This document shows, piece after piece, positions 31,682-42,584 of a DNA stretch of 64,000 bases. This DNA comes from Oscillospiraceae bacterium. Lineage in GTDB: Bacteria > Bacillota > Clostridia > Oscillospirales > Ruminococcaceae. Position numbers and translations under genes: made by a program. The stretch spans positions 1 to 64,000 of the forward strand of contig CAAGCE010000241.1 of assembly GCA_900768245.1 (NCBI GenBank). The letters are read 5' to 3'. The stretch's first letter is position 1, and each line of letters begins with the position of its first letter. The notes below the pieces were generated by a model. The model was not told the DNA's origin. It was given only the letters and a program-made list of their open reading frames with translations, and did no database searches.

Positions 31682-32817
31682 AGACAATTTCACTTATAGG
31701 TTCAACAGGTTCTATCGGTACACAGACATTAGAGGTCTGCAAAAAGCATAATATAAGAGTAAAGGCTTTGGCTGCCAAAAGAAATGTCACATTGCTTGCC
31801 GAACAGGCACATAAATTCAATGTGGAATATGTATGTGTATTTGATGAGGAAAAATACGATGAACTGAAAAGATTTATGAGTGATACCGATGCGGAAGTGC
31901 TTTGCGGAATGGACGGACTATGTAAAGCTGCACAGCTTGACGGTATAGATCTGTTCGTTAATTCTGTTGTTGGTATGGTCGGGCTGCTCCCTACATTAAA
32001 AGCTATTGAGGCGGGCATTGATGTTGCCCTTGCAAATAAGGAAACGCTTGTTGCGGGCGGTGAGCTTGTAATGAGATCTGCTGCCGAAAAAAAGGTTAAG
32101 ATATATCCTATTGACAGCGAACATTCAGCGATCTTTCAATGCCTGCAGGGAAACGACCCGAAACAGCTTCATAAAATTATTCTTACTGCATCAGGCGGAC
32201 CGTTCTTTGGAAAAACTAAAGATGAACTGAAAAATGTCACAGTTGAACAGGCTTTGAATCACCCCAATTGGAGCATGGGCAGCAAAATAACAATTGATTC
32301 CGCAACACTTATGAATAAGGGACTTGAATTTATAGAGGCAAAGTGGCTTTTTGATGTTAAGCCTGAAAATATTGAAATTGTCGTGAACCGTGAAAGCGTA
32401 CTTCATTCGGCGGTAGAGTTTGACGATTATTCTGTTATAGGTCAGCTTGGAACGCCTGATATGAAGATACCTATCCAGTATGCAATTTTGTATCCGCAGC
32501 GTGTTGAATGTGATGTAAAGCCATTATCCTTAACAGATTACGGAACATTGTCATTCTATAAGCCTGATTATGATACCTTTGAGTGTCTTGCGTCATGTAT
32601 TAAGGCAATAAAAAAGGGTGGAGCGTATCCGTGCATTGCCAACAGTGTAAATGAAGAAGCGGTTGCACTTTTCTTGAACAGAAAGATACCGTTCCTGAAA
32701 ATCGGTGAGCTTGTAAGTGAAGCTGTTGAAAAGTTTGAGCCTATGAGTGTTAATTCCTATGAAGATATTGTAAAGGCTGATAAGGCTGCAAGAGAATTTG
32801 TTCTTGGGAGAGTATAG
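31678..32817 (+). CDS. dxr: 1-deoxy-D-xylulose 5-phosphate reductoisomerase
   Basis: Second and committed step of the MEP pathway, DXP to MEP with NADPH. The N-terminal ISLIGSTGSIGTQTLEV is the NADPH-binding loop, and ALANKETLVAGG, PIDSEHSAIFQCL and LTASGGPF are diagnostic active-site motifs. At 379 residues it is full length. No SD stands directly in front of ATG 31678; the initiation arrangement is described in the leader entry. It is followed 4 nt later by rseP. Confidence 0.96.
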   Translation: MKTISLIGSTGSIGTQTLEVCKKHNIRVKALAAKRNVTLLAEQAHKFNVEYVCVFDEEKYDELKRFMSDTDAEVLCGMDGLCKAAQLDGIDLFVNSVVGMVGLLPTLKAIEAGIDVALANKETLVAGGELVMRSAAEKKVKIYPIDSEHSAIFQCLQGNDPKQLHKIILTASGGPFFGKTKDELKNVTVEQALNHPNWSMGSKITIDSATLMNKGLEFIEAKWLFDVKPENIEIVVNRESVLHSAVEFDDYSVIGQLGTPDMKIPIQYAILYPQRVECDVKPLSLTDYGTLSFYKPDYDTFECLASCIKAIKKGGAYPCIANSVNEEAVALFLNRKIPFLKIGELVSEAVEKFEPMSVNSYEDIVKADKAAREFVLGRV

Positions 32818-32821
32818 TTGA

Positions 32822-33865
32822 ATGAATACATTTTGGTCGATATTAATTGCAATTGTGATCTTTTGTGTGATCGTACTTGTTCATGAATTCGGACATTATT
32901 TTGTCGCAAAGCTATGCGGAATAAGAGTCGATGAATTTTCAATAGGCATGGGACCTGTCATATATAAAAAAATGGGTAAAGAAACTCTCTTTACAGTCAG
33001 AGCACTTCCGATAGGCGGTGCTTGTATGATGGGTGAAGATGTTGATGAGGAACGTTCCGATTCGTTCAGAAAAAAGCCTGTGCCTCAGAAAATGGCTGTA
33101 ATCGTTGCAGGGGCTTTTATGAACATTGTTCTTGGCTTTGTAATTGCAGTCGCTGCACTGATAATCAGCGGAAAAGCCGTAACATCGACTATTGTTTATT
33201 TTTCGGACGATGCAGTAAGCACACAATATGGACTTCAGCTGAATGATACCATTGTAAAAATAAACGGTACAAGAATATTTACTGCCAAAGACATAACGTA
33301 TCAGCTTAGCAGCGATGATGACGGTATTGTTGATTTTGTAGTCAAGCGTGACGGAAAAAAGGTAGAACTTAATGGCGTACACTTTGCAATGGCTTACAAT
33401 GAAGAAACCGGCACACAGACCTTGACTTATGATTTTAAGGTAGCTGCCGAAAAGGTCACTTTTGCAAATATTATTCCGTATGCATTCAAAAACTGTATTT
33501 ACTATGGGAGAATAGTGCTTATGTCGCTCCGTGACCTTATCATAGGGAAGTATGGCATAAACGACCTGCAGGGGCCGGTGGGAATCGTTACGGCAATAGG
33601 AAGTACAGCCACAGAATCGGGTTTTGATATTGATTTCCTTTTACAGATGGCAACACTTATTACAATAAATATCGGTATCTTTAACCTTCTTCCTATACCT
33701 GCATTGGACGGCGGAAGATTTGTATTTCTTGTAATTGAAGCTATAAGAAGAAAGCCTATGAAAGCAGAAGTTGAGGGTATGATACACTTTGTTGGATTTG
33801 CACTTCTTATGCTGCTTATGATCGTTGTGACATTTAATGATATAAAGAATATCTTTGTAAAATAA
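32822..33865 (+). CDS. rseP: RIP metalloprotease RseP (site-2 protease)
   Basis: A membrane-embedded M50 zinc protease that cleaves within membrane helices of anti-sigma factors and signal-peptide remnants. HEFGH at 21-25 lies in the first helix, a PDZ domain is at about 120-190 (YGLQLNDTIVKINGTR), and the second metal motif is NLLPIPALDGGRFVF. It has 347 residues and about four transmembrane helices. No partner anti-sigma factor is adjacent. Confidence 0.95.
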   Translation: MNTFWSILIAIVIFCVIVLVHEFGHYFVAKLCGIRVDEFSIGMGPVIYKKMGKETLFTVRALPIGGACMMGEDVDEERSDSFRKKPVPQKMAVIVAGAFMNIVLGFVIAVAALIISGKAVTSTIVYFSDDAVSTQYGLQLNDTIVKINGTRIFTAKDITYQLSSDDDGIVDFVVKRDGKKVELNGVHFAMAYNEETGTQTLTYDFKVAAEKVTFANIIPYAFKNCIYYGRIVLMSLRDLIIGKYGINDLQGPVGIVTAIGSTATESGFDIDFLLQMATLITINIGIFNLLPIPALDGGRFVFLVIEAIRRKPMKAEVEGMIHFVGFALLMLLMIVVTFNDIKNIFVK

Positions 33866-33883
33866 AGTATCGGAGAGATAAAA

Positions 33884-34921
33884 ATGCGTAGAGTCACACC
33901 TGTAAAGATAAAAGACATTACACTTGATGGAAAACATATTTACATTCAGTCTATGCTGAGTGTACCGTCATATGATGTTGAGGGGAATGTAAGACAGGCA
34001 AAAGCACTTGAAGAAGCAGGCTGCGAGATAGTAAGAGTTTCGATACCTGACGAAAAAGCGTTGGAGCTTATTCCTGCAATAAAAAATGAAATAAATATTC
34101 CGTTGGTTGCGGATATTCATTTTAATTATAAGCTTGCTCTTGAAAGCATAAGCCGTGGTATTGATAAGATAAGGATAAATCCGGGCAATATAGGAAGTCA
34201 TGAACGTGTAAAGGCTGTTGCGGACGCTTGCCGTGTAAATGGTATTCCTATAAGAATAGGTGTTAATTCAGGTTCTGTTGAAAAGGAAATACTTGCTAAA
34301 TATGGTTCTCCTACGGCAGAAGCCTTGGTCGAAAGTGCTTTGAACCATGCAAAGCTGCTTGAAGAATGTGACTTTTATGATACGGTAATTTCGATAAAAT
34401 CTTCTGATGTAAACACAATGATAAAAGGTTACAGGCTGCTTGCGAAAAAATGCAGCTATCCTCTTCATCTTGGCGTTACCGAAGCAGGTACAGCCCATAT
34501 GGGACTTGTTAAGTCTGCAATAGGTATAGGCTCGCTGCTTTCGGACGGTATAGGCGAAACCATAAGAGTATCTCTCACAGCTGACCCTGTGGAAGAGATT
34601 TACGCTGCAAAGGATATTCTTAAAGCACTTGGAAAGGGCAGCGGTGTAAAGCTTGTTTCCTGTCCGACCTGCGGAAGAACAAGGATAAATCTTATCGACC
34701 TTGCGAGAAAGGTTGAAAATGCGGTAAAGGATATTGATAAGGATATTACTGTTGCCGTTATGGGCTGTGTTGTAAACGGTCCCGGAGAAGCACATGAAGC
34801 TGATCTGGGAATTGCAGGCGGTGACGGCTGTGCGGTTTTGTTTAAAAAAGGCGAGGTCCTCCGAAAGGTTGCGGAAGAGGATATTCTTTCGGAACTGCTT
34901 GCGGAGATCGAAAAGTTTTAG
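33884..34921 (+). CDS. ispG: 4-hydroxy-3-methylbut-2-en-1-yl diphosphate synthase (flavodoxin)
   Basis: A [4Fe-4S] enzyme of the MEP pathway that reductively opens MEcPP to HMBPP. The short bacterial form has 345 residues: a TIM barrel (about 1-245, with IQSMLSVPSYDVEGNVRQ and KIRINPGNIG) and a C-terminal Fe-S domain whose ligands lie in SCPTCGRTRINL and VMGCVVNGPGEA. It lies between rseP and polC, where many clostridia carry it. Confidence 0.96.
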   Translation: MRRVTPVKIKDITLDGKHIYIQSMLSVPSYDVEGNVRQAKALEEAGCEIVRVSIPDEKALELIPAIKNEINIPLVADIHFNYKLALESISRGIDKIRINPGNIGSHERVKAVADACRVNGIPIRIGVNSGSVEKEILAKYGSPTAEALVESALNHAKLLEECDFYDTVISIKSSDVNTMIKGYRLLAKKCSYPLHLGVTEAGTAHMGLVKSAIGIGSLLSDGIGETIRVSLTADPVEEIYAAKDILKALGKGSGVKLVSCPTCGRTRINLIDLARKVENAVKDIDKDITVAVMGCVVNGPGEAHEADLGIAGGDGCAVLFKKGEVLRKVAEEDILSELLAEIEKF

Positions 34922-34936
34922 GAGTTGTAAAATTCA

Positions 34937-37900
34937 ATGCTTATAAAAGAGTTGTTTTCCGAATACATAGATCTGATACCCAATTCAATAGGCAGAGGTG
35001 AAATGCTTAAGCTGGAGCATACTGTCGATATGAAGGAGCTCTATATCTATGCGTCATACGACCAGATACAGAACAGTGAATATGTATCTGATTTTGAAAG
35101 AGAACTCTGTAAGGCTTTGAATTTGAGAATTATCAATCTTATATGCAGATATGCACCGAATCTTTTCAGCGAACGTGCTTTGCCTGAGCTTGTTGAGCGT
35201 CTGAAAAGACGTATGTATGTCATTAACGGTCATCTTAAAGGTGCGTTCTATAATGTTGACGGAAACAAGGTGACCATTGCAATGAAAGGTGCAGGCTATA
35301 ATATGCTGCACAACGCAGGCTTTGAGCGTGAGCTTGCCAAAATAATAAAAGAATATTTTCAGCTTGATGTGACTGTTATGCTTGAAAAGATCAATGATGC
35401 GGCACAGGAAAATTCGGCTGAAAATTATGCAAAAGCACTTCAGTCTGTATATGAAAATATGCCTGTTCCCGAAGATATACCGCCTGAAGATCCGTCCGCA
35501 GCTTATAATACTGATATGTCAGCCGAGGAACTTGTTACCGTTAATTATAAGGATCTGCCGATACTTTCTGACGGTGCGGAGCTTATAAAGGGCAGGAAAA
35601 TTGATTCTCCTGTTATAAATATAGGTGATATTAAAGGCAAGGTAAGCAACGTTACGATATGGGGCGATGTTTTCGATTATCAGGAGCGTGAAATTAGAAC
35701 CAAAAATGGCGAAAAACGTGTTGTGTCGCTCAGTATTACTGACTATACAAGCTCCATTTCAATAAAAAGCTTTGAAAATAAAGATGATGAAAATATACTT
35801 GGCAAATTTGCAAAGGGCGGAACTCTTCTTGTAAGGGGACGTGCCGAATTTGATACTTTTGAAAATGAACTTGTTTTCAAGGCAAATGATATAATGAAGG
35901 TAAAGCGTATTGAACGTATGGATAATGCGGAAGAAAAGCGTGTTGAGCTTCATCTTCATACAAATATGTCAATGATGGACGCTATCACTCCTGCATCAAA
36001 GCTTGTACAGCGTGCATACAAATGGGGACATAAGGCTATTGCCATTACTGACCATGGCGTTGTTCAGGCATTCCCGGAAGCAAGTGCTACTGTTGCCGAT
36101 ATAAGAAAAGGCGGCGGTGAATTTAAGCTTATTTATGGCTGTGAAGCATATTCTGTAAACGACTGCGAAGAAGCAGTTCGCTTGTGTGAGAATAAAGACA
36201 TAAAGGACGAGCTTATTGTTTTTGACCTTGAAACAACAGGCTTTAATGCACAGGCAGAGCGTATTATTGAGATCGGTGCGGTAAAGCTTTCTAACCTTGA
36301 AATAACAGATACCTTTCAGACTTTTGTTGACCCTGCAAAGCCTATACCGAAAAGAATAACAGAGCTGACGGGTATTACCAAGGAGGATGTAAAGGGCGCA
36401 CCTTCACAGGAAGAAGCTTTGAAAAGCTTTATTGAATTCTGCGGCAATAAGCCCGTGCTTATTGCGCATAATGCGGGATTTGACTGCTCATTTGTAGAGG
36501 CAGGCTGTAAACGATACGGCTATGACTTTAAATTTTCAATGATAGATACTGTCGTTATGAGCAGAAGTATGCTGCCTGAGCTATCACGTCATAAGCTTGA
36601 CAGCGTTGCCAAGGAGCTGAAGCTGGGTGAATTTGACCATCACCGTGCAATAGATGATGCCAAAATGCTTGCCCGTATTTTCATAAAGCTTATCCAGCGT
36701 CTTATCGATGAAAATAAGATAATAAAAATATCCGAGATAAATGAGTGCGTAAAAAATGTTGACCCACGCCTTTTGAAAATGTATCATCAGATAATTCTTG
36801 TAAAGGACGCAATAGGTCTGAAAAATCTTTATAAGCTGATTTCTTTCAGCAACCTTAAATATTATCGACGCAAGCCGAGAATACCTATTTCCGAGGTAAT
36901 AAAGCACCGTGAGGGTCTTATCCTCGGAAGTGCCTGTGAAGCGGGAGAGGTTTTCAATGCTGTAAAGGAAGGCCGTCCGTGGGAGGACATAAAGAAGATA
37001 GCAAGATTTTACGACTATCTTGAAATTCAGCCTGTCGGAAACAATGAGTTTCTTATCCGTGACCCCGAACAGCCTGCATATAATACTATTGAAGACCTTC
37101 AGGAGCTTAACAAAAAAATCGTTCAGCTTGGCGAAGAGCTTGGAATACCTGTTGTAGCTACCTGCGATGTTCACTTTATGGATAAGTCTGATGCTATTTT
37201 CAGACGTATTCTTCAGCAGGGCGGTATGAAGATGAAAGATGCTGAGCATCAGCCTCCGCTTTATCTCCGAACAACAGAAGAAATGCTTGAAGAATTTGCT
37301 TATCTTGGAAAAGAAAAGGCTTATGAAGTTGTTGTAACAAATACAAATATGGTAGCCGATTGGGTAAATCCCGATATTGTTCCGATACCGCCGGGAACTT
37401 TTACTCCTGAAATTGACGGTGCGGAAGAGGATCTCCAGCGTATCACATGGGCAAAATGCAGGGAGATCTATGGCGACCCTGTTCCGGAGCTTGTTGCAAA
37501 GCGTCTTGACCGTGAGCTGTGCTCTATTATAAAGCACGGTTTCTCTGTGCTTTATATGATCGCACAGAAGCTTGTTGCAAATTCAAATGAACACGGCTAT
37601 CAGGTAGGTTCACGAGGTTCGGTAGGTTCGTCATTCGTTGCGTCAATGGCAGGCATATCCGAGGTCAATCCGCTGCCGCCCCATTATATCTGTCCAAAAT
37701 GCAAACACAGCGAGTTTATAACGGACGGTTCTGTAAGCTCAGGCTTTGACCTTCCGCCGAAGGACTGTCCTGAATGTGGTACTCCGTATAACCGAAACGG
37801 ACACGATATTCCGTTTGAAACATTCCTTGGCTTTGACGGTGATAAAGCGCCTGATATTGACCTTAACTTTTCAGGCGAGTACCAGACCTTTGCTCATAAA

Positions 37901-39280
37901 TATACCGAAGAGCTTTTTGGTGTTGACAACGTGTTCAAAGCGGGAACTATCGGTTCAGTAGCGGATAAGACTGCTTACGGTTATGTTATGCATTACCTTG
38001 AAGATACAGGTCAGAGTGCAACAAAAGCGGAAATAAGCAGACTTACTATCGGCTGCACAGGCATTAAGCGTACAACGAGCCAGCATCCGGGCGGAATGGT
38101 CGTTGTGCCGTCTAAATTTGAAGTGTATGATTTTACACCTGTACAGCACCCTGCCGATGACCCTAAATCCAATTTTATAACAACTCACTTTGACTTCCAT
38201 TCGCTTCATGATACTATACTGAAGCTTGATGAACTCGGACACGATGTTCCGACGTTATATAAGCACCTTGAAGACCTTACGGGTATCAAAACCGATGATA
38301 TTTTCCCCGGTGATGAAAAGGTTATGAGCTTGTATACGTCGCCTGAGGCTTTAGGGGTAACTCCCGAACAGATAGACAGCGAAACGGGAACGCTTGCGAT
38401 ACCTGAAATGGGTACAGCCTTTGCACGTCAGATGCTTATTGAATCACAGCCGACTAAGTTCTCCGACCTTTTGCAGATCTCGGGACTTTCTCACGGTACT
38501 GACGTATGGCTCGGCAATGCACAGGAGCTTATCAGAAATAGGACATGTACGATTTCTGAGGTTATCGGCTGCCGTGACGGTATTATGACATATCTTATTT
38601 ATCACGGCATTGAACCGAAAACCGCATTTAAAATTATGGAGATAACCCGAAAGGGAAAAGCTCCGAAGCTTCTTACAGAGGAAATGAAGCAGGATATGCT
38701 TGCTCATGATGTTCCGCAATGGTACATAGACAGCTGTCTGAAAATCAAATATATGTTCCCGAAGGCTCATGCTGCCGCATACGTTATTTCCGCAAACAGA
38801 CTTGCATGGTATAAGGTATATTATCCGCTTGCGTTTTATGCAACTATTTTTACAGTCCGCGGTGAAGATTTTGATGCAGAATCTGCTGTTCAGGGTAAGG
38901 AAGCGGTAAGGTTCAAGCTGGACGAGCTTAAGAAAAAGGGAAACGAGCGTACTGCAAAGGAAAACTCAACATTTGATATGCTTATGATAACAAATGAAAT
39001 GATGCAGCGCGGATATGAGTTCCTGCCGATCGATATTTATAAATCACATAGTGTTGACTATCTTGTTGAGGACGGAAAAATAAGACTTCCGTTCTGTGCA
39101 GCAAGCGGCGTCGGCGTAAATGCCGCAAAGGCAATATATGACGCTGTGCAGCAGGGTCCTTTGCTTTCCATAGATGAACTTCAGGAGCGAAGCGGCGCAA
39201 CAAAGTCTGTTATCGAAACACTTGAAAGCATCGGTGCAATGGGTTCGCTGCCGAAATCAGACCAGATGTCATTGTTCTGA
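34937..39280 (+). CDS. polC: DNA polymerase III alpha subunit, PolC type
   Basis: The replicative polymerase of low-GC Firmicutes, 1447 residues. Domains in order are an N-terminal region, an OB-fold (about 210-325), a PHP domain starting [13 protein letters not shown] (about 337), an inserted DEDDh proofreading exonuclease ([11 protein letters not shown], about 427), a second PHP part, a zinc motif (CPKCKHSEF and CPECGTPYN, about 919-950), and the palm with [12 protein letters not shown] (about 971) and thumb/fingers to the C-terminus. This full domain set marks PolC rather than DnaE. SD TAGGAG lies before ATG. It ends the pyrH-polC gene run. Confidence 0.97.
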   Translation: MLIKELFSEYIDLIPNSIGRGEMLKLEHTVDMKELYIYASYDQIQNSEYVSDFERELCKALNLRIINLICRYAPNLFSERALPELVERLKRRMYVINGHLKGAFYNVDGNKVTIAMKGAGYNMLHNAGFERELAKIIKEYFQLDVTVMLEKINDAAQENSAENYAKALQSVYENMPVPEDIPPEDPSAAYNTDMSAEELVTVNYKDLPILSDGAELIKGRKIDSPVINIGDIKGKVSNVTIWGDVFDYQEREIRTKNGEKRVVSLSITDYTSSISIKSFENKDDENILGKFAKGGTLLVRGRAEFDTFENELVFKANDIMKVKRIERMDNAEEKRVELHLHTNMSMMDAITPASKLVQRAYKWGHKAIAITDHGVVQAFPEASATVADIRKGGGEFKLIYGCEAYSVNDCEEAVRLCENKDIKDELIVFDLETTGFNAQAERIIEIGAVKLSNLEITDTFQTFVDPAKPIPKRITELTGITKEDVKGAPSQEEALKSFIEFCGNKPVLIAHNAGFDCSFVEAGCKRYGYDFKFSMIDTVVMSRSMLPELSRHKLDSVAKELKLGEFDHHRAIDDAKMLARIFIKLIQRLIDENKIIKISEINECVKNVDPRLLKMYHQIILVKDAIGLKNLYKLISFSNLKYYRRKPRIPISEVIKHREGLILGSACEAGEVFNAVKEGRPWEDIKKIARFYDYLEIQPVGNNEFLIRDPEQPAYNTIEDLQELNKKIVQLGEELGIPVVATCDVHFMDKSDAIFRRILQQGGMKMKDAEHQPPLYLRTTEEMLEEFAYLGKEKAYEVVVTNTNMVADWVNPDIVPIPPGTFTPEIDGAEEDLQRITWAKCREIYGDPVPELVAKRLDRELCSIIKHGFSVLYMIAQKLVANSNEHGYQVGSRGSVGSSFVASMAGISEVNPLPPHYICPKCKHSEFITDGSVSSGFDLPPKDCPECGTPYNRNGHDIPFETFLGFDGDKAPDIDLNFSGEYQTFAHKYTEELFGVDNVFKAGTIGSVADKTAYGYVMHYLEDTGQSATKAEISRLTIGCTGIKRTTSQHPGGMVVVPSKFEVYDFTPVQHPADDPKSNFITTHFDFHSLHDTILKLDELGHDVPTLYKHLEDLTGIKTDDIFPGDEKVMSLYTSPEALGVTPEQIDSETGTLAIPEMGTAFARQMLIESQPTKFSDLLQISGLSHGTDVWLGNAQELIRNRTCTISEVIGCRDGIMTYLIYHGIEPKTAFKIMEITRKGKAPKLLTEEMKQDMLAHDVPQWYIDSCLKIKYMFPKAHAAAYVISANRLAWYKVYYPLAFYATIFTVRGEDFDAESAVQGKEAVRFKLDELKKKGNERTAKENSTFDMLMITNEMMQRGYEFLPIDIYKSHSVDYLVEDGKIRLPFCAASGVGVNAAKAIYDAVQQGPLLSIDELQERSGATKSVIETLESIGAMGSLPKSDQMSLF

Positions 39281-39313
39281 TATGCTTTGTAAAAAAATTA
39301 ACAATTAAAAATA

Positions 39314-39365
39314 TTGACTTTTTGAAGATATTGTGATATTATAGTATCAAGATGATGTGATACTA
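39314..39365 (+). promoter_or_regulatory. SigA promoter and palindromic operator of the his operon
   Basis: TTGACT (39314-39319), a 17-bp spacer and TATTAT (39337-39342). A perfect inverted repeat TAGTATCA-N8-TGATACTA (39342-39349/39358-39365) begins at the last base of the -10 box and covers the expected start site, an ideal repressor position. The leader is too short for a histidine T-box, so repression by a DNA-binding protein is the likelier control. Confidence 0.8.
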
Positions 39366-39406
39366 CTTTACAACGCTAAAATATAAGTGATATAGGGAGA
39401 AAGAAA

Positions 39407-40618
39407 ATGAAGCGATATGATCTCATTACCCCTGAGGGTACAAACGATCTTCTTTTTGAAGATTGCGCAATAAGAAGAAGTGTTGAACAGCGCATTGCCA
39501 GGATATTTAAATCAAAGGGATATTGCGAGGTCGTAACTCCGGGAATTGAATTTTTTGATGTTTTCAATCTTAATTCAAGATATTTTCCGCAGGAGAGTAT
39601 GTATAAGCTTGTTGACAATAAGGGCAGACTTCTTGTTGTCCGTCCTGATTCAACAATGCCTATTGCAAGAGTTGCGGCAACAAGACTCCGTGAAGTACCT
39701 CTTCCTCTGAGAATGTTTTACAGCCAGAACGTATATCGCAACAAGCCTGTTATGAGAGGCAGAAGCGATGAAATAAAGCAGATGGGTATTGAGCTTATCG
39801 GTTCGGCATCAAGAAGAGCGGATCTTGAAGTTATCACAACGGCTATCGAGGTTCTTGCGTCCTGTGATGAAGAAAAGTTCCGTTTTGAAATAGGTGATAT
39901 AGGATTTTTCAGAGAGCTTGTTTCAAAGCTTGATACAGATGACGGCACAAAGGAGCAGATAAGAAGTCTTATTGAAGTAAAGAACTATCCTGCACTTAAT
40001 GACCTTCTTGACAGCATCGGTGATAATCAGATAACAAATGCACTCAAACAGCTTCCACGTCTTTTTGGCGGCGTTGAGGTATTTGAAAAGGCTTCACAGC
40101 TTTTTGCTGATGAAAAGATCGATAAAATTCTTTCTGACCTTAAATCAATTTATACAAATATTGCCGCACTCGGTTATGACGGCAAAATAACGATCGACCT
40201 CGGTATCGTAAACAAAATGGATTACTATACAGGCGTTGTTATCAAAGGCTATCTTGAAGGCTACGGTGATGCGGTACTTTCAGGCGGACGCTATAACAAG
40301 CTTCTTGCTGAATTTGGCTATGATGTTCCCGCAACAGGCTTTGCCGTTAATATTGATGCAGCCGCAAAGCTTATCAAGCGTTCAAATACATACAAAGCAC
40401 CTGCTGCCGACGCTGTTGTTTTTGCAGATAACGGTTATGAAATGGCAGGTCTGAAATATGCAAGAAAGCTTATCGGTGAGGGACTTACCGTTGAAAATTC
40501 AGTTTTTGATACTTTGGAGGAAACTGAAAAGTATGCTGTTGAAAAGCATATAAAGAAGCTCGTTTATGTATCCGAGAAAATTACCGAAACAGTTCTGGGG
40601 GTGTCCGACGATGAATAA
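39407..40618 (+). CDS. hisZ: ATP phosphoribosyltransferase regulatory subunit
   Basis: A 403-residue paralog of histidyl-tRNA synthetase that pairs with short-form HisG to make the active, feedback-inhibited enzyme. Class II synthetase-like motifs remain (PEGTNDLLFEDC, VRPDSTMPIARVAATRL, RMFYSQNVYRNKP), but the C-terminal anticodon-binding domain is reduced. It heads the his operon, with SD AGGGAG before ATG, and overlaps hisG by 8 nt, favouring equal synthesis of the two subunits. Confidence 0.94.
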   Translation: MKRYDLITPEGTNDLLFEDCAIRRSVEQRIARIFKSKGYCEVVTPGIEFFDVFNLNSRYFPQESMYKLVDNKGRLLVVRPDSTMPIARVAATRLREVPLPLRMFYSQNVYRNKPVMRGRSDEIKQMGIELIGSASRRADLEVITTAIEVLASCDEEKFRFEIGDIGFFRELVSKLDTDDGTKEQIRSLIEVKNYPALNDLLDSIGDNQITNALKQLPRLFGGVEVFEKASQLFADEKIDKILSDLKSIYTNIAALGYDGKITIDLGIVNKMDYYTGVVIKGYLEGYGDAVLSGGRYNKLLAEFGYDVPATGFAVNIDAAAKLIKRSNTYKAPAADAVVFADNGYEMAGLKYARKLIGEGLTVENSVFDTLEETEKYAVEKHIKKLVYVSEKITETVLGVSDDE

Positions 40619-41252
40619 TGAAAACAGAAAGCTGCGTATCGCTCTTACAAAGGGCAGACTTGAAAAGGACACGATAGGACTTCTCGAAAAAATGGGTTAT
40701 GACTGTACAGCCGTAAGGGAAAAGGGCAGAAAGCTTATTCTTCCTGTCGGTGACTCGATCGAAGTCGTGCTTGCAAAGGCTGCCGATGTTATTACATATG
40801 TTGAACACGGTGTATGTGATATGGGCGTCGTGGGCAAGGATACGATAATGGAGATGAACGGAAAGTTCTTTGAAGTGGTCGACCTTGGATTCGGACGCTG
40901 CAAATTTGCACTGGCAGGAAAAAAAGGCGATAACTTTTATCAGGGCTATAATGTAAAAACTATTGCTACAAAGTATCCAAATGTTTCACGCTCTTTCTTT
41001 GAAAAGAAGGGTATGGACGTTGAAATAGTAAAAATTGAGGGCAGCGTTGAGCTTGCACCGCTCCTTAACCTTTCGGATGCTATTGTTGATATTGTTGAAA
41101 CAGGTACAACTCTTAAAGAAAACGGACTTGAAGTTTTTGAAGATGTGTGTCCTATTTCCGCAAGACTTATTGTAAATATGGTAAGCCTGAAAATTCGACA
41201 GCATGAAATTGAAGAGCTTATAAAAAATATTGAAGCCAATCTTGATAAATAA
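40611..41252 (+). CDS. hisG: ATP phosphoribosyltransferase catalytic subunit (short form)
   Basis: First step of histidine synthesis: ATP plus PRPP to phosphoribosyl-ATP. The 213-residue short form lacks the C-terminal regulatory domain and so needs HisZ, which lies just upstream. Motifs are IALTKGRLEKD, GVCDMGVVGKDT and the PRPP loop DIVETGTTLKENG. ATG 40611 overlaps the hisZ stop and has SD GGGGGTG; a longer in-frame start inside hisZ has no support. Confidence 0.95.
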   Translation: MNNENRKLRIALTKGRLEKDTIGLLEKMGYDCTAVREKGRKLILPVGDSIEVVLAKAADVITYVEHGVCDMGVVGKDTIMEMNGKFFEVVDLGFGRCKFALAGKKGDNFYQGYNVKTIATKYPNVSRSFFEKKGMDVEIVKIEGSVELAPLLNLSDAIVDIVETGTTLKENGLEVFEDVCPISARLIVNMVSLKIRQHEIEELIKNIEANLDK

Positions 41253-41271
41253 CTGAACGGAGGAAAAGCTG

Positions 41272-42561
41272 ATGATAAAGAAAATATATGCCAATGGTGT
41301 TGATGAAAAAAACTTCCTCAAAGAGGTAGAAGCAAGAAATACCGAAAAGGATAAAAAGGTAAGCGAGATAGTTGCCGAAATTGCAGAAAATGTAAAAAAA
41401 GACGGCGACAAGGCGGTTAAGGACTATACACTTAAATTTGACGGAAAGCTCCCTGAATATTATGAAGTTCCGAGAGATGTTATAAACGATGCCCTTAACG
41501 AAGCTGATTCGGATTTTGTAAATGCACTTCTCAATGCACAGGAAAATATCACAGCATTTCACCAGCGTCAGAAAGAGCAGGGATTTATCGATCCGCAGGC
41601 TAACGGTGTAATTCTCGGACAGCGTGTAAGAGGTCTTGAAAGAGTAGGTCTTTATGTTCCGGGCGGCACAGCTGCATATCCTTCATCAGTTCTTATGAAC
41701 GCTATTCCTGCAAAGATCGCAGGCGTTAAAGAGATCATTATGGTAACTCCTCCCAAAAAGGACGGAACACCGAATAAGGACATTCTCGTTGCTGCTGCTA
41801 TCTGCGGAGTAGACAGAATATTCCTCGCAGGCGGTGCACAGGCTATTGCAGCTCTTGCATACGGTACAGAAGAGATACCTAAGGTCGATAAGATCGTCGG
41901 ACCGGGCAACATATTTGTTGCAACTGCAAAGAAAATGCTTTTTGGTCAGGTAGATATTGATATGGTAGCAGGACCAAGTGAGATCCTTGTTGTTGCAGAT
42001 GAAACAGCTGACCCGAAATATCTTGCCGCTGACCTTATGTCACAGGCAGAGCACGATGTTCTTGCATCAGCTATCCTTATTACAACAAGCGATGAAATTG
42101 CAGATAAAACTATTGCGGAGATAGAGCGTCAGAAGAAAGACCTTTCAAGAAAGGATATTATTGAAAAGTCTATTGATAATTACGGTGCCGTAATTGTTGC
42201 AAAATCTATTTATGATGCAATTGATATTGCCAACGGACTTGCTCCGGAACACCTTGAAATGCAGGTGGCAAATCCTATGGAATATCTGGGCAGACTTGAT
42301 AACGCAGGTTCAATTTTCCTTGGAAAATATGCTCCTGAGCCGTTGGGCGATTACTATGCAGGTCCGAACCATGTTCTTCCTACAAGCGGTACAGCAAGAT
42401 TTTTCTCGCCTTTGTCTGTAAACAGCTTTACAAAGCGTTCCAGCTTCATTTATTACACAGAACAGGCTCTTCTTGATGCCAAGGACGACATTGTATGCAT
42501 TGCAGAACGTGAAGGTCTTACAGCTCATGCCAATGCGATCAAGGTAAGATTTGAAAAGTAA
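41272..42561 (+). CDS. hisD: Histidinol dehydrogenase
   Basis: Catalyses the last two steps, L-histidinol to L-histidine, with NAD+ and zinc. The 429-residue protein shows the family motifs VGLYVPGGTAAYPSSVLMN, KIVGPGNIFVATAKK, MVAGPSEILVVADETADP and AGPNHVLPTSGTARF. SD CGGAGG precedes ATG. It lies third in the operon. Confidence 0.97.
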   Translation: MIKKIYANGVDEKNFLKEVEARNTEKDKKVSEIVAEIAENVKKDGDKAVKDYTLKFDGKLPEYYEVPRDVINDALNEADSDFVNALLNAQENITAFHQRQKEQGFIDPQANGVILGQRVRGLERVGLYVPGGTAAYPSSVLMNAIPAKIAGVKEIIMVTPPKKDGTPNKDILVAAAICGVDRIFLAGGAQAIAALAYGTEEIPKVDKIVGPGNIFVATAKKMLFGQVDIDMVAGPSEILVVADETADPKYLAADLMSQAEHDVLASAILITTSDEIADKTIAEIERQKKDLSRKDIIEKSIDNYGAVIVAKSIYDAIDIANGLAPEHLEMQVANPMEYLGRLDNAGSIFLGKYAPEPLGDYYAGPNHVLPTSGTARFFSPLSVNSFTKRSSFIYYTEQALLDAKDDIVCIAEREGLTAHANAIKVRFEK

Positions 42562-42584
42562 CCCACCTGAAAGGAACTGCGCTA

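Noticed and set aside
36584..37537. 317-codon open frame on the minus strand inside polC
   Set aside because: It lies wholly antisense to conserved PolC exonuclease and polymerase sequence, has no SD and its translation is low-complexity; it reflects codon bias of the real gene.
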